From: Syntrophomonadaceae bacterium
GTDB lineage: Bacteria; Bacillota; Dethiobacteria; DTU022
Direction of reading: 5' to 3'
DNA: 51,257 bases
Assembly (NCBI GenBank): GCA_003567725.1
Contig: PWYU01000038.1
Span: forward strand, 1 to 51,257
The notes under the pieces were generated by a model. That model had not been told where the DNA came from and searched no databases. It was given only the letters and a program-made list of their open reading frames with translations. Position numbers and translations under genes: made by a program. Below are positions 7,025 to 14,844 of the stretch, one piece after another (within the stretch, counting starts at the first letter, position 1; each line of letters begins with the position of its first letter).

Positions 7025-8986
7025 ATGTCCAAAGTATTTTTTAGCAGCTGGAATGGAAAATTAGTTGATGAACGAAACAAGCAACCAAATGAACGTATTG
7101 AACTGGACCAGTTGGAAATTCCACCGCAAATTGCAGGTGATGACCTGAAAGCTTTTGTCGGCTGGTCAGGAGTGGTGGTTGTTGATCCGGAATTAAATGT
7201 AGTTGAAGCTTTGAAAGAGTATTTTAGAAATGTTCAGCAGGAATCTTGTGGTCGTTGTATTCCCTGTCGGGCGGGCAGCAAGGTCATAGCAGACCGTTTG
7301 GAAAAACTGATTGCCGGCCGCGGCAGCAAGGATGATTTGACTTTTTTAAAGGAGATCAGCAAACTGGTTAAAGACAGTTCGCTTTGCGAACTCGGAATGT
7401 CCTCACCGGTCCCTCTTCTTCATGCTCTAGAACACTTCGAAGAAGATTTCTCCGCCTATTTAAAAGAAGAACGGCCTGCGTCCGGAAACGGTCTGACTTA
7501 CCGGCCTGTGCTAACTGCTCCCTGTCGCAACGGTTGTCCGGCTCATATTAATATCCCCCGGTATATCGAATGCATTAAAGAGGGAGATTATGAAGGTGCA
7601 CTGGCGGTAAACCGTGAAAAGACAGCTCTGGTAGGAACGTTGGGCCGGGTATGTGTACATCCCTGTGAGTCCAACTGTAACCGCCAGCCTTATGACCAGT
7701 CGCTTTCGATCAGGCTGTTAAAGCGTTTTGCAGCAGATTTCGGCGCTAAGAATAATTATGACCAAAAAGTCGAGTATGCCAAACCCGGGCCGGATGCCGA
7801 TAAAGTAGCAGTAATCGGAGCTGGACCGGCCGGCCTTAATGCTGCTTACCAGCTGGCCCAAAAGGGTTATAAAGTGGTTATCTATGAAGCGCTTCCAGTG
7901 CCAGGTGGTATGCTGGCGGTAGGAATACCGAGCTACCGTTTGCCCCGGGATATTCTCAACGCCGAAGTTGCCCTGGTGGTAAGCCTGGGTGTTGAAATCA
8001 AGTACAATACCAAAATTGGCGAGGATATTCCCCTGGAAAAACTCTGGGATGAAGGCTATAAAGCCATTTTTATTGCCAACGGCCTCCATGAAAGCGCTAA
8101 CATGGGCTGTAAAGGTGAAGATGAAGGCTACAAAGGCTTCATGCCTGGTGTAGAGTATTTACGTAAAATTAATCTTGGCGAAAAAGTTGATCTTGGTGAA
8201 AAAATAGCGGTTATTGGCGGTGGCAACGTGGCCATGGACTGTGCCCGGTCAGCAGTTCGCCTGGGCGTAAAAGAAGTAAACCTGATTTACCGCCGGAGCA
8301 GGGCGGAAATGCCTGCCAACAAGGCGGAAGTGGATGCAGCGGAAGAGGAGGGCATCAAGTTCCACCTCCTGGCTAACCCGACCGAAATAATGGAAGAAGG
8401 CAGCTGTGTAAGCGGCCTGCAGTGTATTAAAATGAAGCTTGGTGAACCTGACGAAAGCGGCAGGCGACGCCCTGTACCGATCGAAGGATCAGAATATTTC
8501 CTTGATGTTGACACTGTAATTCCCGCCATTGGGCAGGTTGCTGATTTTTGTTATCTAACCCCGGAATGCGGGATTGAACCGGACAGGAAAGGAACTCTGC
8601 AGACTGATCCTGCTACCATGGAAACTGATATTCCGGGTGTTTTTGCCGGAGGCGACGTTGTCCTGGGCGCTGCAACTGTGATCGAGGCTATCGCTTCGGC
8701 CAACCGGGCTGCAGAAGCAATTGACAGCTATATTAAAACCGGCAAGAGCAAGCCGAGTTCTCAGATTGTTAAAGAACAGCAAGTGGAAAAAATTGGTGTT
8801 TATAAAGAAGAAGTAGTACCGGAAATGGTCGGCGGAAGAATCCGCCTGGAAGAAGAAGCCTGCCCGGTTGCTATCCGCATAAAAGGTTTCGACGAAGCTG
8901 AATTGGGCTTCAAAAATCCATCTGAAGTGCTAAACGAAGCGGAACGCTGTATTAAGTGTTTGCGCTTGGGTCTGGCCATTTCATAA
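7025..8986 (+). CDS. SfrB-like NAD(P)H oxidoreductase: NuoF C-terminal Fe-S domain fused to GltD flavoprotein
   Basis: A 653-residue cytoplasmic electron-transfer flavoprotein. Residues about 60-145 match the C-terminal [4Fe-4S] domain of NuoF (Cys75, 78, 81 in SCGRCIPCRAG and Cys121). Residues about 165-600 match the small subunit of glutamate synthase/NfnB: N-terminal Fe-S cysteines 167, 171, 210, 214 and 218, an FAD Rossmann motif VIGAGPAGLNAA near 263-274, and an NAD(P) motif VIGGGNVAMD near 396-405. A C-terminal CIKC (642-645) is also present. The NuoF FMN/NADH domain is missing. This is the layout of Geobacter SfrB, and the NuoG-like partner follows after 22 bases. The likely role is moving electrons between NAD(P)H and Fe-S carriers; the physiological acceptor is unknown. 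Confidence 0.8.
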   Translation: MSKVFFSSWNGKLVDERNKQPNERIELDQLEIPPQIAGDDLKAFVGWSGVVVVDPELNVVEALKEYFRNVQQESCGRCIPCRAGSKVIADRLEKLIAGRGSKDDLTFLKEISKLVKDSSLCELGMSSPVPLLHALEHFEEDFSAYLKEERPASGNGLTYRPVLTAPCRNGCPAHINIPRYIECIKEGDYEGALAVNREKTALVGTLGRVCVHPCESNCNRQPYDQSLSIRLLKRFAADFGAKNNYDQKVEYAKPGPDADKVAVIGAGPAGLNAAYQLAQKGYKVVIYEALPVPGGMLAVGIPSYRLPRDILNAEVALVVSLGVEIKYNTKIGEDIPLEKLWDEGYKAIFIANGLHESANMGCKGEDEGYKGFMPGVEYLRKINLGEKVDLGEKIAVIGGGNVAMDCARSAVRLGVKEVNLIYRRSRAEMPANKAEVDAAEEEGIKFHLLANPTEIMEEGSCVSGLQCIKMKLGEPDESGRRRPVPIEGSEYFLDVDTVIPAIGQVADFCYLTPECGIEPDRKGTLQTDPATMETDIPGVFAGGDVVLGAATVIEAIASANRAAEAIDSYIKTGKSKPSSQIVKEQQVEKIGVYKEEVVPEMVGGRIRLEEEACPVAIRIKGFDEAELGFKNPSEVLNEAERCIKCLRLGLAIS

Positions 8987-9008
8987 CCGAGGGGAGGGGA
9001 TAATAAAG

Positions 9009-11030
9009 ATGAAAACAGTAAACTTACAAATTGATGGCAAAAAAATATTTGCTGAAGAGGGCACGACCATTCTGGAGGCGGCCCGGCAGAACGGAATTGA
9101 CATTCCCACTCTTTGCTACCACCCCCGGTTGGCACCACTTGGTCATTGCCGAGTCTGTATTGTTGATGTTCAGGGGTTTGAAAAACCGATAACATCCTGC
9201 GACAACCCGGTTGCTGACGGTATGGTAGTTGAAACCAGCACTCCGGAAATTCAGGAAATGCGCGATCAGATCCTGATTTTGTCTCTGTCGACTCATCCAT
9301 ATGAAGACTGTTTGACCTGTGAAAGAACCGGCAGCTGCGAATTGCAGGAAAAAGCCTATAAATTTAAGGTGGATCTGCCCGAGCAGCTCGAACGGGAAGT
9401 GCCTGCCGAAAAAACGGAGGATAATCCGTATCTAGTCCGCGACGAAGAAAAATGTATTCTCTGCGGAAGATGTGTGCTTGTATGCCGTACAGGCCCCGGA
9501 TGTTTTGTCTATGAAATGGTAGGCAATGGTGTTAATACCAGGGTAGTGCCATATAAAGACGGCAAAGAAGTATCCCTGGAAGAAGCTGGTTGTATCTTTT
9601 GCGGCCAGTGTGTCGATGTATGCCCGGTAGCCGCTATTACCGAAAAGGGAAGGGCTGCAGCGGGCAGGGAATGGGAACTGTCCAGGGTTCCCGGTATCTG
9701 CGTGGAATGCTCCCTGGGATGTTCACTGGAGAGGCAGGCTGTTGGAAATGATTTAATCAAGGTCACTGTTCCTCAGGAAGGCGAAAAAGTGAGTTGGATT
9801 TGCCAAAAAGGCAAATTTGGCGTCCACAAGCCTGAACCAGACTATCTGGAACAGCCTCTTAAGCTTAATGGCAGTGACTACACTGAAACCGGCTATGATG
9901 AAGCAGTTAAAATAACAGCGCAAAGCCTGCAGGAGATCAAGGATCAAGCGGGGCCCGGCGCCCTGGCCGTCCTTGCTTCCGGCAAGCAGAGCAATGAAGA
10001 GTCTTATTTACTGCAAAAACTGGCCCGAGAGGTTCTGGGTACTGCCAATATTGATCTGGGAGTTGAAAAAGCCTGGGGACAGGCTTACCAGGGTATGTAT
10101 AACATTACCGGGCCTGATGTTTGCGGGCCCACACCGGCGGCAATGCAGCACTCTGAAGCGCTGCTGTTGATCGGATCGGGTTTGGAAGATAGTCACCCGG
10201 TGGCTGCTTTTGCCGTTCAACAGGCCGGCCGTTTTAATGATGCAGTCATCGTGCGCATCAATACTGAAGAAGATCAAAAAGGCTCCTGGAACGAGATCAA
10301 GATCGATTGCAAGCCTGGTGCTGAAACCGCACTGTTTAAAGGCATTACAGCAGCAGTAAAAGGAGACGATCTTTCAGGTCTGGCTCAAGAAGCGGGAGTT
10401 TCGGTTGAAAACCTGCAAAAAGCCGCTGAACAGTTGGCAAAAATGACCAGCTGCACGGTAGTTGCTCCTTCATTCTTTGAGGATGCAGACACAGAAAAAA
10501 TAGAAGCACTTCTGGCTATGGCCAAAGCGGGAGGACAAATTGAATACGGCCGCAGCGATCTGCTGCTCTTATCCCGCTACAGTAATGCTGCCGGGACAAT
10601 TCTACTTGGAGGCTCGCCTTCTTACGGGCCTGGTTTAGCCGCACTTAATGGTAAATCCGGCTTAAGCAGGGAAGAAGTTGCTGCCGCAGCAGGTGATGAA
10701 AAAGTTAAGGCAGCTTTGGTTTTTGGAAGCGGGTTTGTTGATACAAAGCCGGGTGATCTTGATTTTCTGGCTGTTTCATGCCTGAATCGCGGTGAAGTAC
10801 CGGCTCAAAGCGATCTGGTCTTTCCTGCTCAGCCGCCAGAAGGAAAAACCGGGACTTTTACCAATTCGTCCGGCCAAAGCTGTATAAATTTAGCTGCTCT
10901 TTCCGGTGGTGAAGGATCACCGCAGGATTGGAAGTTGATTTGCGATTTGGCAGAGGCATTAGGTGAAAAATGGAAATATGCTTCCCTGGATGATGTCCGT
11001 GCGGAAATGCAGGGCGTCAATCCCGGCTAA
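9009..11030 (+). CDS. NuoG/SfrA-like Fe-S protein with degenerate molybdopterin-oxidoreductase domain
   Basis: A 673-residue multi-cluster protein. In order: a [2Fe-2S] ferredoxin domain (Cys36, 47, 50, 64), a NuoG-type His-Cys3 cluster (His96, Cys101, 104, 110), two [4Fe-4S] sets (Cys149/152/155/159 and Cys195/198/201/205), and the Mop-type [4Fe-4S] site (Cys231, 234, 238, 265). The remaining 400 residues resemble a shortened molybdopterin oxidoreductase fold with no recognisable catalytic Cys/SeCys region and no C-terminal dinucleotide-binding domain, so it is probably not an active formate dehydrogenase. With the preceding SfrB-like gene it forms an SfrAB-type soluble NAD(P)H-dependent oxidoreductase. 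Alternative: an electron-input module for a hydrogenase or formate dehydrogenase encoded elsewhere. Confidence 0.8.
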   Translation: MKTVNLQIDGKKIFAEEGTTILEAARQNGIDIPTLCYHPRLAPLGHCRVCIVDVQGFEKPITSCDNPVADGMVVETSTPEIQEMRDQILILSLSTHPYEDCLTCERTGSCELQEKAYKFKVDLPEQLEREVPAEKTEDNPYLVRDEEKCILCGRCVLVCRTGPGCFVYEMVGNGVNTRVVPYKDGKEVSLEEAGCIFCGQCVDVCPVAAITEKGRAAAGREWELSRVPGICVECSLGCSLERQAVGNDLIKVTVPQEGEKVSWICQKGKFGVHKPEPDYLEQPLKLNGSDYTETGYDEAVKITAQSLQEIKDQAGPGALAVLASGKQSNEESYLLQKLAREVLGTANIDLGVEKAWGQAYQGMYNITGPDVCGPTPAAMQHSEALLLIGSGLEDSHPVAAFAVQQAGRFNDAVIVRINTEEDQKGSWNEIKIDCKPGAETALFKGITAAVKGDDLSGLAQEAGVSVENLQKAAEQLAKMTSCTVVAPSFFEDADTEKIEALLAMAKAGGQIEYGRSDLLLLSRYSNAAGTILLGGSPSYGPGLAALNGKSGLSREEVAAAAGDEKVKAALVFGSGFVDTKPGDLDFLAVSCLNRGEVPAQSDLVFPAQPPEGKTGTFTNSSGQSCINLAALSGGEGSPQDWKLICDLAEALGEKWKYASLDDVRAEMQGVNPG

Positions 11031-11110
11031 ATGCGTCCAGTTTTGACTGGGTGAGATCAATTTATTGTGTTTAAACCCGGACTATTAGATCGGGAGGCAA
11101 ATTAATAAAG

Positions 11111-11162
11111 AGCACCCGGCTGTCAAAAAAGCAGTGCTATGTAAATCTGACAGCCGGGTGCT
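11111..11162. repeat. Perfect 15-bp inverted repeat before xseA
   Basis: AGCACCCGGCTGTCA (11111-11125) and its exact reverse complement TGACAGCCGGGTGCT (11148-11162) are separated by 22 bases. The stem is GC-rich, but no T-run follows on the + strand, so it is not a classical terminator. It overlaps the upstream GTG (11134) of the xseA frame and ends 13 bases before the preferred ATG. Confidence 0.85.
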
Positions 11163-11175
11163 AACTTTAAAGAAC

Positions 11176-12405
11176 ATGAAGAATCAACTGCCGATTTTTA
11201 CAGTAACTGAGATAAGCCGCTATGTTAAAAGCCTTCTTCAAAGTGATCCGCGCCTGCGCGATCTTTGGATATCCGGTGAAATATCTAATTTTAAGCATCA
11301 TCGGTCCGGGCATATGTATTTTACTGTTAAAGACAGTTCCTCTGCTTTAAGGTGTGTTTTTTTCCGGCGCGATAATATGAACTGCCTTTTTGAACCTCAG
11401 GACGGTATGGAAGTGATCCTGCAGGGCAATCTTTCCGTTTATGAACCGGCCGGGCAGTATCAACTTTATGTGCAGGAAATGCAGCCTGCCGGGATGGGTT
11501 CTCTTTATATCGCTTTTGAACAACTAAAACAAAAACTCGAAGCTGAAGGCCTCTTTAAAGCCGAGTATAAAAAAAAGATCCCGAAAGTTCCCCGTAAAAT
11601 TGGCCTGGTGACCTCACCAAGCGGCGCAGCCCTCCAGGATATTATAACCACTATAAAAAAGCGTTTTCCTCACGTTCAACTGCTGGTAGTTGAAAGCCTG
11701 GTCCAGGGCCCGGGCGCTGCGGCCGATATAGTCAGGGCCATAGATATTCTAAACGGTAAAGAAGATATAGACCTGATCATTTTAACCCGTGGTGGCGGTT
11801 CCCTGGAAGATCTGTGGCCCTTTAATGATGAGAAAGTAGCCCGGACTATTTTTAAATCTGCCCAACCGATTATATCTGCGGTGGGACATGAAACCGATTT
11901 TACCATTGCAGATTTTACAGCTGATTTGAGGGCCCATACTCCTACAGAAGCTGCAGCAGCAGCAGTTCCCGTTTACCATGAATTAGTGGCTGAGGTAGTG
12001 CAACTAAAGAGCCGTTCCGGCCTGGCTTTAAAAAACCGGGTCCTGCAGGAGAAACAGCGGCTGGATCATATTGTCAGCGAAAGATTTTTCCGGCGGCCGC
12101 TGGAAAGGATTAAGAACACAAAGTCTGACCTTGTAGAAATGGAAACCAGGCTTAAAAGGGAAATGATCCGCCTTCTGCAGTTAAAAGGTATAAGGTTAAC
12201 GGCCTTAATCGATAAACTTGAAAGCTACAGCCCGCTGAAAGTAATGAGCCGCGGTTATACTTTTTGCCGGGATCAAGAAGGAAATATTATTCGTTCTGTA
12301 AAAGATATTGTTGTTGGCCAGCTTTTACAGTTGAGCTTGCAAGATGGCAGGGTGGACTGCCGGGCAGAAAAGATTGAGGAGGACTGCAGCGTTGACAACA
12401 GATAA
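11176..12405 (+). CDS. xseA: Exodeoxyribonuclease VII large subunit
   Basis: Catalytic subunit of the exonuclease VII complex that degrades single-stranded DNA to oligonucleotides. From ATG 11176 the product has 409 residues: an N-terminal OB-fold (FTVTEISRYVKSLLQ, then WISGEISNFKHHRSGHMYF) and the exonuclease domain with VTSPSGAALQDI, LTRGGGSLEDLWPFND and SAVGHETDFTI. A GTG at 11134 would add 14 residues encoded inside the inverted repeat and unlike the family, so ATG 11176 is preferred although it lacks a good Shine-Dalgarno site. xseB overlaps its end by 14 bases. Confidence 0.95.
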   Translation: MKNQLPIFTVTEISRYVKSLLQSDPRLRDLWISGEISNFKHHRSGHMYFTVKDSSSALRCVFFRRDNMNCLFEPQDGMEVILQGNLSVYEPAGQYQLYVQEMQPAGMGSLYIAFEQLKQKLEAEGLFKAEYKKKIPKVPRKIGLVTSPSGAALQDIITTIKKRFPHVQLLVVESLVQGPGAAADIVRAIDILNGKEDIDLIILTRGGGSLEDLWPFNDEKVARTIFKSAQPIISAVGHETDFTIADFTADLRAHTPTEAAAAAVPVYHELVAEVVQLKSRSGLALKNRVLQEKQRLDHIVSERFFRRPLERIKNTKSDLVEMETRLKREMIRLLQLKGIRLTALIDKLESYSPLKVMSRGYTFCRDQEGNIIRSVKDIVVGQLLQLSLQDGRVDCRAEKIEEDCSVDNR

Positions 12406-12673
12406 GAATTCCAAAAACAAAAAAGATCTGACTTATGAAGAAGCGGTTAAGCGATTGGAAGAAATAGTTAATCGCCTGGAAAATGCAGAAATCCCCCTGG
12501 AAGAATCTCTTTCATCATTCCAGGAAGGAATTGCTTTATCCAGGTTATGCCGTGAAAAACTGGCTGAGATAGAATACAAGGTTGAATATTTGCTGAAAGA
12601 AGAACAGCAGCAGTCCTTAGATCTGGAAAAAGAGAGCGAGAAAGAAAAAAGCGATGGGGAGCAAGAGCTATGA
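12392..12673 (+). CDS. xseB: Exodeoxyribonuclease VII small subunit
   Basis: Small helical subunit that binds XseA and is needed for exonuclease VII activity. The product has 93 residues with the family signature LTYEEAVKRLEEIVNRLE...PLEESLSSFQEGIAL, followed by a charged tail. The start is TTG 12392, nine bases after GAGGAGG and inside the xseA end. It overlaps ispA by four bases (ATGA), so xseA-xseB-ispA are translationally coupled. Confidence 0.93.
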   Translation: MTTDKNSKNKKDLTYEEAVKRLEEIVNRLENAEIPLEESLSSFQEGIALSRLCREKLAEIEYKVEYLLKEEQQQSLDLEKESEKEKSDGEQEL

Positions 12674-13554
12674 TTAATATTGATCATTATTTGGCTGAAA
12701 AAAAAGAGATTATCAACCGGGCGTTAAAAAAGTGCCAGCCGGCAGCGGGTCCGACTGCGGTCCGTGAAGCGATGAATTACAGCCTTGAAGCCGGCGGTAA
12801 ACGCCTGCGTCCAATCCTGGCTCTTGCTGCAGCAGAAACCTTTGGCCATGATGACGATAATGTTCTTGATGTAGCCTGTGCCCTGGAGCTAGTACACACT
12901 TATTCTTTGATTCACGATGATCTTCCGGCCATGGATGACAGCGATCTGAGGCGGGGTAAACCAACCTGCCATAAAGTTTATGGCGAAGCTATTGCGGTGC
13001 TGGCTGGAGATGCCCTGCTAACGCTTGCCTTTGAAATCTTAAGCAGCTACGGTTTAAAAACAGGACAGGCCGAAAAAGCGCTCAGGATCAGCGCTGAGTT
13101 AAGTAAAGCAGCCGGGGTGAACGGCATGATCGGGGGCCAGGTACTGGATTTGGAAGCAGAGGGCCAGGATTTGAGCATACCGGATATTGAAACCATATCG
13201 GTTATGAAAACGGGCTCGCTCCTGAAGGCTTCTGTAGTTTGTGGAGCGCTTGCAGCCGAAGCCGGAGAAAAAGTATTAAATCAGCTGGACATCTATGCTT
13301 TTAAGATCGGGACGGCTTTCCAGATAGTTGACGATCTTTTGGATTTAGAAAGCTCTCCTGAAGTACTGGGTAAACCCACCAGGGCGGACCAGGAACGCTA
13401 TAAATCGACTTTTCCGGCCGTCCTTGGTCCTGATAAAGCCAGATCTAAAGCAGAAATGCTCTACCATGAGGCGATTGCAGCTCTTGATGCATTAAATCAG
13501 CCGACCGAACTGTTAAGCGGACTGGCTCATAAGTTAGTATACAGAACCAAATAA
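12670..13554 (+). CDS. ispA: Farnesyl diphosphate synthase (polyprenyl synthetase)
   Basis: Condenses dimethylallyl and isopentenyl diphosphates to geranyl and farnesyl diphosphate, feeding undecaprenyl phosphate and quinone synthesis. The 294 residues contain the first aspartate-rich motif in IHDDLPAMDDSDLRRG and the second in QIVDDLLD, plus GGKRLRP near the N-terminus and the KTG substrate loop. It is the third gene of the xseAB-ispA unit, followed by OLE RNA and dxs, as in other OLE-bearing Firmicutes. Confidence 0.95.
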   Translation: MINIDHYLAEKKEIINRALKKCQPAAGPTAVREAMNYSLEAGGKRLRPILALAAAETFGHDDDNVLDVACALELVHTYSLIHDDLPAMDDSDLRRGKPTCHKVYGEAIAVLAGDALLTLAFEILSSYGLKTGQAEKALRISAELSKAAGVNGMIGGQVLDLEAEGQDLSIPDIETISVMKTGSLLKASVVCGALAAEAGEKVLNQLDIYAFKIGTAFQIVDDLLDLESSPEVLGKPTRADQERYKSTFPAVLGPDKARSKAEMLYHEAIAALDALNQPTELLSGLAHKLVYRTK

Positions 13555-13636
13555 TTTCGATTGCTCATGATTAAAACACTTTGTAATTAGGCCGTGTTGG
13601 ATTTATAGTGCTGGATGGGCAGTGAGCTTAATACCG

Positions 13637-13665
13637 TTGTCTGTAAACGGAGGTTATGCTATGAT
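13637..13665 (+). promoter_or_regulatory. Sigma-A promoter of OLE RNA
   Basis: TTGTCT (13637-13642), a 17-nt spacer and TATGAT (13660-13665). Transcription is predicted to begin at about 13672, which is exactly where the long terminal stem of the RNA begins (13673). The structured RNA therefore appears to have its own start in addition to any read-through from ispA. Confidence 0.75.
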
Positions 13666-13672
13666 ATAGTTC

Positions 13673-14240
13673 CAAAGAGGACATAAGTGGTGCAGTATTC
13701 TAGTTGGCGCCCCTTTCCGAAAACGGGCCTAAAAATCCGTTAAGGGCACATCGATGAAGTTCCTGGTGGTGGCTGCCGAAGCCCAGTTGGGAGCTGCTGC
13801 TGGGAGTTAAGAAGGACGGGGCGATCTACAAAGGCATGTAGGCGTTGACCCTGCCTTCGTGGAGACCCAATGTTCGTGGCGGATTGTTGTCAAACAGAAG
13901 GTTACGGCTTGGGAAGAACCTGCATGCGGTACGAAGCTGTGTGCAGTGTAGCCTGCCTTGAGTGGATAGGGTAGAGGCTAAAAATCTGAAACCCTATCTG
14001 CAAAAGAGGCTAGGAAAGATTAGGCGCCAGGGAGGAAATCTTCTAGACTGCTCTCGCAAGAGAAGCAAGCCAGGGATTAAAGTGTGAGCTAAGTGGTAAT
14101 CCAGCTCCGCCGGTGGCAACACAGCGGGGACAGTCTTAAAAGGGAACTGCCTGCAAGGTAACTGCAGGTGGCTGTTCGGGAAAACCTGCTGGACCTAAGC
14201 CGCAAAGTTTACCTGGTTTGTTACCACTTATGTTTCTTTG
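13673..14240 (+). ncRNA. ole: OLE RNA (ornate, large, extremophilic RNA)
   Basis: A roughly 570-nt non-coding block closed by a long terminal stem: CAAAG...ACATAAGTGGT (13673-13691) pairs with ACCACTTATGT...CTTTG (14223-14240). Inside are clear local hairpins: GATAGGGT/ACCCTATC (13965-13972 with 13991-13998), a GCAA tetraloop hairpin (14052-14063) and CCTGCA/TGCAGG (14150-14168). Its position between ispA and a polytopic membrane-protein gene plus dxs is the diagnostic context of OLE RNA in extremophilic and anaerobic Firmicutes. In those bacteria OLE forms a membrane ribonucleoprotein with OapA and other Oap proteins and is tied to Mg2+ balance and stress tolerance. There is no open frame over most of it. 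Identification rests on context, size and structure, not on a covariance-model search. Confidence 0.88.
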
Positions 14241-14257
14241 TACTAAGGTGATGGCCA

Positions 14258-14833
14258 TTGTATAATTATAAAAATCGAGATAGAATACGCTGGATTATTG
14301 TTATTTCCCTGTGGACTTTTTTCCTGGCAGTGGCCCTTAGTTTTATAGCGCATTATTTTTTAAATGAGCTGCAATCCATAGCAATATCATTTTTAATTTT
14401 ATTGCTGGTGGTTATGGCTGGCATTCTTTTTGATTTAATTGGCACGTCTGCGGCAGCAGCTAAAATTGCACCCTTAAATGCTAAAGCGGCACGTAAAGTG
14501 AATGGAGCTAAATGGGGTGTGAAACTGGTTAAGAATGCTGAAAAAGTGGCAACTTTTTGTAATGATGTCGGGGGAGATATCAGCGGTATTATCAGCGGGA
14601 CTATGGTTACTGTAATTGTGATTAAACTGGTCATGGCTTTTTCTCACCAGCAGGCCGAATTTTACCTGGGGATATTATTAACCGCTGTAATAGCAGCATT
14701 GACTGTTGGTGGAAAGGCCTGGGGGAAAATTATTGCTATAAACTATTCAACTGAAGTTATTCTTATAGTGGGATTGATTTTAACCAAATTGCATCAGCCT
14801 TTTAGATGGTTTAAAAAAGGTGACAGTGTCTAG
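14258..14833 (+). CDS. oapA: OLE-associated membrane protein OapA
   Basis: A 191-residue integral membrane protein encoded immediately after OLE RNA. Hydrophobic helices lie at about residues 12-34, 40-61, 108-128, 135-151 and probably 158-176. Between the second and third is a conserved-looking hydrophilic segment starting FDLIGTSAAAAK and continuing with basic residues to CNDVGGDISG. OapA binds OLE RNA and holds it at the membrane; it has been linked to Mg2+ homeostasis. The start is TTG 14258, seven bases after AAGGTG, and the site lies just past the RNA's closing stem. dxs begins 11 bases downstream. Confidence comes from position plus topology. Confidence 0.88.
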   Translation: MYNYKNRDRIRWIIVISLWTFFLAVALSFIAHYFLNELQSIAISFLILLLVVMAGILFDLIGTSAAAAKIAPLNAKAARKVNGAKWGVKLVKNAEKVATFCNDVGGDISGIISGTMVTVIVIKLVMAFSHQQAEFYLGILLTAVIAALTVGGKAWGKIIAINYSTEVILIVGLILTKLHQPFRWFKKGDSV

Positions 14834-14844
14834 AGGTGAAATTG

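Noticed and set aside
9009-11030. Formate dehydrogenase alpha subunit
   Set aside because: The molybdopterin part is short, lacks a recognisable catalytic Cys/SeCys region and the C-terminal dinucleotide-binding domain; NuoG/SfrA-like fits better.
11134-11175. GTG 11134 as xseA start
   Set aside because: The added residues are encoded by the inverted repeat and do not match the family; ATG 11176 gives the usual N-terminus.
13673-14240. RNase P RNA or group II intron as identity of the large structured RNA
   Set aside because: The conserved RNase P segments (GAGGAAAGTC and ACAGAA near the end) are absent, and no intron-encoded protein or domain V-like ending is seen; the gene context fits OLE RNA.
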